From NCBI GenBank assembly GCA_022572625.1, contig JACZVN010000032.1:1-5851 (forward strand): DNA of 5,851 bases, written 5' to 3'. The stretch comes from Patescibacteria group bacterium (GTDB lineage Bacteria; Patescibacteriota; Patescibacteriia; UBA2591; UBA6264). The notes under the pieces were generated by a model. The model ran no database searches, was not told where the DNA came from, and worked only from the letters and a program-made list of their open reading frames with translations. Below, in pieces: positions 1 to 4,816 of this stretch (positions are counted from its first letter, which is position 1; every line of letters begins with the position of its first letter). The translations under genes were made by a program, and so were the position numbers.

Positions 1-136
1 TTTCCTTCAACTCTGATTGGACTGATAATTCTTGATTATCCATTGCCTCGAATGACGGTTCTGGAGATTTAGATAAATTAAGAGAACAACCAGAAACCAA
101 AAATAAAGTTAAGATAAAAAAGATTGAATTTTTCAT
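1..136 (-). CDS. Putative lipoprotein, N-terminal part (runs off left edge)
   Basis: Translating the minus strand from ATG at 136 gives 45 residues before the window ends, so the C-terminus is missing. The N-terminus is a textbook type II signal peptide: Met-Lys-Asn, a hydrophobic stretch (residues 4-15) and the lipobox LVSGC with the invariant Cys at residue 17. After cleavage by LspA this Cys would be the lipidated N-terminus, so the mature protein should be tethered to the outer face of the cytoplasmic membrane. The next 28 residues are polar, rich in Ser, Glu and Pro, and look like a flexible linker. The start is fixed by an in-frame TAA shortly upstream. There is no Shine-Dalgarno sequence next to the ATG; an AAGGAA lies about 30 nt upstream, too far to count. 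It lies 43 bp after the 280-aa membrane protein gene on the same strand and may be co-transcribed with it. The function of the mature part cannot be read from this fragment. Confidence 0.82.
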   Translation of the reverse strand, partial: MKNSIFFILTLFLVSGCSLNLSKSPEPSFEAMDNQELSVQSELKE

Positions 137-179
137 AAATTTTGTTTAATTAATTATTCTTTTTATTTCCTTTTAAACA

Positions 180-1022
180 TTAACGAGGTGAGATAAAATT
201 TGATTGATCAAAAACATTTAAAATTGGAGTGACACTAATCTCGGTCGCCACTGGCACCGCCGGCCACATAAATTCTACGGCTCGCTCTTCATTGGACCAT
301 AATTTTTTCACTGGTAAAGCATTAATTCCAACCAGCTGATTTCCTTGATAAAGGGTGATAATAAAATCCACCTGCCAAAAACTATAAATAGAATTATTTT
401 TAATTAACCAGGAAATTTTAGGTAAAGAAATCATTTTTTGTTCCGGCACCACGTAATTTAATTTAACTTCGCTAACTTCTAATTGAGATAAAATTTTTAA
501 TCTTGGTTGCTTAGGCAGCCGAATACGCTGCCAGTTAATTTTAAGAATAATAATTTCTAAATTGCTTGGCCGGCCTAATACTTTTTCTCCTAAAACAAAA
601 AGATATTTTTTTTGCTTCGGTAGAATAAAATCATTTCTGATTTCTGTCCGGCCGCCATCCCAAGAAAAATAATATTCGACATTAGAAACTTGCCATTGAT
701 CATTGGAATTTTCAACTTCAATTACAAAATCATATTTTGAAGCCGGATTATCAATTAAAAACTGTTTATTAATTATCAATTCAGTTGGAGCAAAATGCTG
801 ATGAAATGAAACATAATCAATTTTATCTCTGGTCAACTCTTGCAACATTATTTCGTGAGATTGATTAAGATTAATATATAGTATAAAATAGTATAAAGCA
901 AAAAACCAAAGAATGGCGGCTAAAACAGCAAAAAAAGAAACGAGCATCCGATGTAACTTTTCCTGATTGCCTAAATACCAACGGCCAAATCTTAATTTTT
1001 TGATCATTAAATCTTCAGTCAT
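180..1022 (-). CDS. Single-pass membrane protein with large external domain, unknown function
   Basis: A 280-residue protein. Residues 1-25 are short and basic (KK, R, R, K, R), residues 26-50 are a strongly hydrophobic membrane segment (LVSFFAVLAAILWFFALYYF and on), and residues 51-280 are soluble and rich in alternating hydrophobic/polar stretches that suggest beta structure. By the positive-inside rule the C-terminal domain lies outside the membrane. The last 80 residues (PKISWLIKNN, YSFWQVDFIITLYQGNQLVG, EISVTPILNVFD) resemble, from memory, hypothetical proteins common in Patescibacteria; the two halves of the external region (about 75-165 and 180-275) might be two beta-sandwich domains. 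No catalytic motif is visible. The start at 1022 is the first after an in-frame TGA; Met6 (codon at 1005-1007) is an alternative and would suit the predicted transcript start better, since the promoter leaves only a few leader bases for the longer form. It probably shares a transcript with the downstream lipoprotein gene, which suggests a joint envelope role. Confidence 0.85.
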   Translation of the reverse strand: MTEDLMIKKLRFGRWYLGNQEKLHRMLVSFFAVLAAILWFFALYYFILYINLNQSHEIMLQELTRDKIDYVSFHQHFAPTELIINKQFLIDNPASKYDFVIEVENSNDQWQVSNVEYYFSWDGGRTEIRNDFILPKQKKYLFVLGEKVLGRPSNLEIIILKINWQRIRLPKQPRLKILSQLEVSEVKLNYVVPEQKMISLPKISWLIKNNSIYSFWQVDFIITLYQGNQLVGINALPVKKLWSNEERAVEFMWPAVPVATEISVTPILNVFDQSNFISPR

Positions 1023-1032
1023 AACTTTTCAT

Positions 1033-1060
1033 ATTTTACCATATATGATAAAATTAACAA
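1033..1060 (-). promoter_or_regulatory. Candidate sigma-70-type promoter for the minus-strand envelope genes
   Basis: On the minus strand, TTGTTA (1055-1060, 4/6 to the -35 consensus) is followed after 16 bp by TAAAAT (1033-1038, 5/6 to the -10 consensus). Transcription would start near 1026, only about 4 nt before ATG 1022, so the mRNA would be almost leaderless for that start or have about 19 nt of leader for the internal Met at 1007. In such AT-rich DNA -10-like hexamers are frequent, so this is a moderate call. Confidence 0.42.
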
Positions 1061-1071
1061 CAGGTTATTAC

Positions 1072-1100
1072 TTGGCAGAATTTATTTTTTTTGATAAAAT
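1072..1100 (+). promoter_or_regulatory. Sigma-70-type promoter for the 93-aa membrane protein gene
   Basis: TTGGCA (1072-1077, 5/6 to the -35 consensus) and TAAAAT (1095-1100, 5/6 to the -10 consensus) are separated by the ideal 17 bp, and the spacer is T-rich. Transcription would begin near 1107, giving a leader of about 28 nt that is AU-rich and has no Shine-Dalgarno sequence. It lies back to back with the minus-strand promoter at 1033-1060, 12 bp from its -35 box. Confidence 0.6.
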
Positions 1101-1134
1101 AAAAAGAGTCAATTATTAATTATTAAACAATTTT

Positions 1135-1416
1135 ATGACTATCCAAAACTTTTATTATATCGCCGCCAGCGGCGCCATTATCCTGATTAGCATCTTAATC
1201 GCAATTATGATGATTATGGGGATTATTATTGCCTATCGTCTGGTTAAGTTTTCCCGCCACTTATCAGCCGCCAGCGCTAAATTAGATGCCTTAATTGCTG
1301 GATTAAAAGAAAAAGCCAAATACTCGGCTATTTTAGCTCTGATGAGCCAAGGCGTAAAAGAAGTAACCGCTTTGATTAAAAGAAAAAAAAATTCAGAGGA
1401 TAAAAATAAAAAATAA
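1135..1416 (+). CDS. Small single-pass membrane protein, unknown function
   Basis: A 93-residue protein. Residues 1-7 are short and uncharged, residues 8-34 are a long hydrophobic segment rich in Ile, Met and Ala, residues 38-80 look like an amphipathic helix with Ala-rich heptad-like spacing (HLSAASAKLDALIAGLKEKA), and the tail from residue 81 is very basic (KRKKNSEDKNKK). The layout of one N-terminal membrane helix followed by a cytoplasmic helix recalls small DUF948-like proteins, and similar short proteins occur in Patescibacteria, but I cannot name the family. By the positive-inside rule the C-terminal helix and tail lie in the cytoplasm, where the Lys/Arg tail could touch lipid head groups or nucleic acid (inference). 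The start is fixed by an in-frame TAA at 1117-1119 and a well-placed promoter. No Shine-Dalgarno sequence precedes it. It has its own promoter and a weak terminator-like hairpin after it, so it may be a single-gene unit. Confidence 0.78.
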   Translation: MTIQNFYYIAASGAIILISILIAIMMIMGIIIAYRLVKFSRHLSAASAKLDALIAGLKEKAKYSAILALMSQGVKEVTALIKRKKNSEDKNKK

Positions 1417-1435
1417 ACTGCGGTTGAGTTAAATT

Positions 1436-1491
1436 ATTAAATTGACTTTAGTCGTTTTAATCTGCTACTTTTTGCATTTTTTTATTTTTAT
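1436..1491 (+). terminator. Weak terminator-like hairpin with T-rich tail after the 93-aa gene
   Basis: An imperfect inverted repeat pairs 1436-1446 (ATTAAATTGAC) with 1451-1461 (GTCGTTTTAAT) around a TTTA loop: nine Watson-Crick pairs, one G-T pair and one T-T mismatch. From about 1469 the plus strand is T-rich (TTTTTG then TTTTTTTATTTTTA). The stem is AT-rich and the T-tract starts about 8 nt after it, so this is poorer than a standard intrinsic terminator. It overlaps the weak promoter candidate at 1442-1471; at most one reading may be right. Confidence 0.3.
1442..1471 (+). promoter_or_regulatory. Weak promoter candidate for dnaE
   Basis: TTGACT (1442-1447, 5/6 to the -35 consensus) is followed after 18 bp by TACTTT (1466-1471), which matches only the three most conserved -10 positions but carries the extended -10 dinucleotide TG at 1463-1464. 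This would give a leader of about 65 nt before the dnaE ATG. Nothing better is visible in 1417-1541; if this is not a promoter, dnaE may be read through from the 93-aa gene. Confidence 0.3.
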
Positions 1492-1541
1492 CTACTAGTT
1501 TTAAATATTAATTATTATCAAACTAAATTATCAACCTAAAT

Positions 1542-4500
1542 ATGTTCACGCATTTACATGTTCATAGCCACTATTCACTTTTAGATGGTTTACCAAAAAT
1601 TGATGAATTAATCAAAGTGGCTAAAAAACATAAAATGAAGTCTTTAGCTTTAACTGATCACGGCGTCATGTATGGCGCCATTGAATTTTATAAAAAAGTT
1701 AAAGCGGCTGGACTTAAACCAATTATTGGCGTTGAAGCCTATTTAGCGCCCAACGGTCATCTTAATAAACGCCCTAAACTAGATGAAAAGCCTTCTCATT
1801 TAACCCTTTTAGCAAAAAATGACCAAGGTTATAAAAATTTAATCAAATTGACCACCATTGCCCATTTAAAAGGATTTTATTATAAACCGAGAATTGACCA
1901 TGAACTTTTGAAAAAATATTCAGCCGGATTAATTGTCTTAAGCGGTTGTTGCCAAGGAGAAATCCCTCGATTTATTCTTAATAAACAGTTAAAAAAAGCG
2001 GAAAAATTAATTTTAAAATACAAATCTATTTTTGGCCCAGAAAATTTTTATTTAGAAGTCCAGGATCATCCTAATTTTTCTGACCAACAAATAATTAATA
2101 AAGCTCTTTTGAAATTATCTAAAAAACTCCAAGTCAAATTAGTGGCTACGGCTGATGTTCATTATGCTGAACCGCAAGACGCCCAAAGCCAAGATATTCT
2201 ACTCTGTATTCAAACTAAAAAAAAGAAAGCTGATCAAGACCGAATGTGTATGCTGAATGATGACTTTTCTTTTCACCCGCCAGAAAAAATGATTAAAAAT
2301 TTTAAAGATTATCCTGAAGCCGTTGCTAATACGCAAGTAATTACTAAGGCCTGTAATTTAGAAATTGAACTGGGTAAACCTAAGCTTCCCTACTTCCCTT
2401 TACCTAAAGGTAAAACTGCCGATCAATATATTAGAGAACTTTGTGAACAAAAAATCCTTAATCGTTATCCTAAAAAAAATAAAGAAATTTCTGACCGCTT
2501 GGAACGAGAATTATCAGTGATAAAAAAAACGGGCTTTGCTCCGTATTTTTTAATTGTCCAAGATTTTGTCAACTGGGCAAAAAATAACGGGATCGTAGTT
2601 GGGCCGGGCCGAGGCAGCGCTGCCGGTTCAATTGTCTCCTATATTCTTAATATTACTAATATTGATCCTTTAAAATATGAACTAATATTTGAACGTTTTC
2701 TAACCGGCTCAAGGATTGTTCCACCTGATATTGATTTAGATTTTACTGATACTCGGCGGGATGAGGTAATTAGATACGTAGAAAAAAAATACGGGCGGGA
2801 TCATGTAGCCCAAATTGTTACCTTTGGAACCATGGCAGCCCGAGCGGCAATTAGAGATGTCGGCCGGGTGCTTGATTTTCCTTACAGTCTTTGCGATCAA
2901 TTAGCTAAAATGGTACCTTTTGGCACTACCTTAAAAAAAGCGCTTAATATTTCTCAAGAACTTAACTCATTTTACCAAACCAACAAAGATGCTCAGACGA
3001 TTATCGACGCCGCTCAAAAATTAGAAGGGGTGGTTAGGCACGCTTCCAAACACGCCTGCGGAGTAATTATTACTCCTAAACCATTGGATCAGTATGTACC
3101 AGTTCAATATGATGTTAAAAGTGATCAAAAAACCGTTATTGCTCAATATGATATGTATTCAATTGAAGATCTCGGATTATTGAAAATGGATTTTTTAGGC
3201 TTAAAAAATCTGACCGTAATTGAAAATACATTAAAAATTATCAAAAAAATTCATGGTAAAACAATCAATATTAATCATATTCCGCTTGATGATAAAAAAA
3301 CGTTTAAACTTTTAAAAAAAGCTGAAACAATTGGGGTTTTTCAACTGGAAAGTGATGGAATGAGACGTTATCTAAAACAATTAAAACCCACTGAGTTAGA
3401 AGATATTATTGCTATGGTTTCTTTATACCGGCCCGGGCCAATGGAATTAATTCCTGATTATATTGCCGGAAAACATGGTCGACGAAAAGCGACTTATCTT
3501 CACCCTAAATTAAAACCAATTTTAGAAAAAACATACGGGGTAACAGTCTACCAAGAACAACTCTTGCAAATCGCGCGCGATTTAGCCGGCTTTACTCTGA
3601 CCGAAGCTGATGTTTTACGTAAGGCCGTGGGCAAAAAGATTCGCCGACTACTTCAAGAACAAAAAGAAAAATTTATTTCAGGATGCATTAAAAATAACAT
3701 CCCAGAACAAACCGCTCAAAAAATATTTGCTTTTATTGAACCTTTTGCCGGCTATGGCTTCAATCGCAGTCACGCAGCTTGTTACGCCATGATTTCCTAC
3801 CAAACCGCCTATCTTAAAGCCAATTATCCAACTGAATTTATGGCCGCCCTTTTAACGGCCGACCAGGGTGATACTGATCGTATTGCCATTGAAGTAGAAG
3901 AAGTTAAAAAAATGGGTCTGGAAATACTACCACCCGATATTAATGAAAGCTATGAAAAATTTACCGCCGTTGGAAATAAAATAAGATTTGGCTTATTAGC
4001 GATTAAAAATGTCGGCAAGGGCATTGTCCAAAGTATCATTGATGAACGAGAGGAAAATGGAGCCTATCAAAATTTAGAAGACTTTTTAAATCGAGTTCAA
4101 TCTAAGGATTTAAATAAAAAATCTTTAGAAAGCTTAACTAAAAGCGGGGCGATGGATAAACTGGGTGAGCGTAATCAAATATTGGGAAACGTGGAGACTT
4201 TACTTGAATTTGCCAGAAAAAAACAAAAAGAAAAACAAAACGGCCAAACTAGCCTTTTTAGTGAAATGACAGATGGAACCGGATTAAATTTAAACTTAAA
4301 AGAATATCCACCGATTGAACGACAACAAAAACTACTTTGGGAAAAAGAATTACTCGGACTTTTTGTTTCTGATCATCCCTTAAAAGAATACGAACAAATT
4401 TTGCAAAAATATGCCCAACCTATTAATCAAGTAAAAAACAATTATTCTAAACAAAATAACTATAACTATAACTCAAACCAAAGACAGACCATAAAAATTG

Positions 4501-4766
4501 TTGGTTTAATAACTAAGATTAAAAAAATTATTACCGCCAGTAAACAAACGATGCTTTTTGTCAAAATAGAAGACACGACCGGCGAAATTGAGACCATTAT
4601 TTTTCCAAAAATTTTTAAATCAACTCAGGATTTTTGGGAAGAAAATAAAATTGTTTCTTTAACTGGTCGTCTTTCTGATAAAGATGGTGAATTAAAATTC
4701 ATTGCTGAAAGCGTCCGAAAAGTAACCAAAGATATTTTAGATAATTTATTGCTAAAACAAAAATAA
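1542..4766 (+). CDS. dnaE: DNA polymerase III subunit alpha (replicative polymerase) with intact PHP domain
   Basis: Polymerises DNA at the replication fork as the C-family catalytic subunit. Domains in its 1074 residues: PHP (about 1-210), polymerase palm, thumb and fingers (about 280-780), helix-hairpin-helix and clamp-binding region (about 795-950), OB fold (about 983-1057). The catalytic aspartates are D396 and D398 in PPDIDLDF and D550 in KMDFLGL, matching E. coli D401, D403 and D555. Other family blocks are GPGRGSAAGS (354-363), YRPGPMELIPDY (629-640), VYQEQLLQIARDLAGF (669-684) and FNRSHAACYAMISYQTAYLK (740-759). The PHP metal ligands all appear present (H6, H8, D15, H40, E65, H86, C136, D205, H207), which predicts intrinsic 3'-5' proofreading. 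QTSLF (902-906) fits the beta-clamp motif. Only 17 residues follow the OB fold, so the protein is shorter than E. coli DnaE (1160) and seems to lack the tau-binding C-terminal domain. The ATG is the first after an in-frame TAA at 1524; no Shine-Dalgarno sequence. Confidence 0.98.
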   Translation: MFTHLHVHSHYSLLDGLPKIDELIKVAKKHKMKSLALTDHGVMYGAIEFYKKVKAAGLKPIIGVEAYLAPNGHLNKRPKLDEKPSHLTLLAKNDQGYKNLIKLTTIAHLKGFYYKPRIDHELLKKYSAGLIVLSGCCQGEIPRFILNKQLKKAEKLILKYKSIFGPENFYLEVQDHPNFSDQQIINKALLKLSKKLQVKLVATADVHYAEPQDAQSQDILLCIQTKKKKADQDRMCMLNDDFSFHPPEKMIKNFKDYPEAVANTQVITKACNLEIELGKPKLPYFPLPKGKTADQYIRELCEQKILNRYPKKNKEISDRLERELSVIKKTGFAPYFLIVQDFVNWAKNNGIVVGPGRGSAAGSIVSYILNITNIDPLKYELIFERFLTGSRIVPPDIDLDFTDTRRDEVIRYVEKKYGRDHVAQIVTFGTMAARAAIRDVGRVLDFPYSLCDQLAKMVPFGTTLKKALNISQELNSFYQTNKDAQTIIDAAQKLEGVVRHASKHACGVIITPKPLDQYVPVQYDVKSDQKTVIAQYDMYSIEDLGLLKMDFLGLKNLTVIENTLKIIKKIHGKTININHIPLDDKKTFKLLKKAETIGVFQLESDGMRRYLKQLKPTELEDIIAMVSLYRPGPMELIPDYIAGKHGRRKATYLHPKLKPILEKTYGVTVYQEQLLQIARDLAGFTLTEADVLRKAVGKKIRRLLQEQKEKFISGCIKNNIPEQTAQKIFAFIEPFAGYGFNRSHAACYAMISYQTAYLKANYPTEFMAALLTADQGDTDRIAIEVEEVKKMGLEILPPDINESYEKFTAVGNKIRFGLLAIKNVGKGIVQSIIDEREENGAYQNLEDFLNRVQSKDLNKKSLESLTKSGAMDKLGERNQILGNVETLLEFARKKQKEKQNGQTSLFSEMTDGTGLNLNLKEYPPIERQQKLLWEKELLGLFVSDHPLKEYEQILQKYAQPINQVKNNYSKQNNYNYNSNQRQTIKIVGLITKIKKIITASKQTMLFVKIEDTTGEIETIIFPKIFKSTQDFWEENKIVSLTGRLSDKDGELKFIAESVRKVTKDILDNLLLKQK
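4456..4473 (+). repeat. Hexanucleotide tandem repeat (ATAACT x3) inside dnaE
   Basis: Three perfect tandem copies of ATAACT lie in the dnaE segment that encodes an Asn/Tyr-rich linker (residues 964-982), giving Asn-Tyr-Asn-Tyr-Asn-Ser at 973-978. The linker joins the clamp-binding region to the OB fold. Because the unit is 6 bp, gain or loss of copies would change the linker by Asn-Tyr pairs without shifting the frame. Confidence 0.85.
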
Positions 4767-4777
4767 TTTGATATAAT
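4749..4777 (+). promoter_or_regulatory. Strong sigma-70-type promoter for the baseplate-J-like gene
   Basis: TTGCTA (4749-4754, 4/6 to the -35 consensus) lies in the last codons of dnaE, and a perfect TATAAT -10 box (4772-4777) follows after the ideal 17 bp. Transcription would start near 4784, leaving an AU-rich leader of about 33 nt before ATG 4817. The -10 box is also one arm of a 7-bp AT-only inverted repeat (4771-4777 with 4784-4790), which is probably a by-product of base composition. Confidence 0.6.
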
Positions 4778-4816
4778 TTCTATATTATATACTAAAAAAA
4801 ATATTATTATCGTATT

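Noticed and set aside
163..180. Five-codon frame whose ATG overlaps the stop of the 280-aa gene (TAATG) ahead of the lipoprotein gene, a possible leader peptide
   Set aside because: It is too short to support, has no attenuator-like structure after it, and a stop/start overlap of this kind is easily produced by chance in AT-rich DNA.
1417..1541. Possible small RNA or riboswitch in the gap before dnaE
   Set aside because: The 125-bp gap is AT-rich and contains only one weak hairpin and one weak promoter candidate; no known RNA motif is visible.
3610..3792. 60-codon plus-strand frame inside dnaE
   Set aside because: It lies entirely within conserved polymerase sequence in another frame, with no recognisable domain or start context; it is a shadow of dnaE.
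4771..4790. 7-bp AT-only inverted repeat around ATATAAT/ATTATAT as operator or terminator of dnaE
   Set aside because: It has no G-C pairs and no T-tract after it, and the left arm is simply the -10 box; low-complexity AT sequence gives such pairs by chance.
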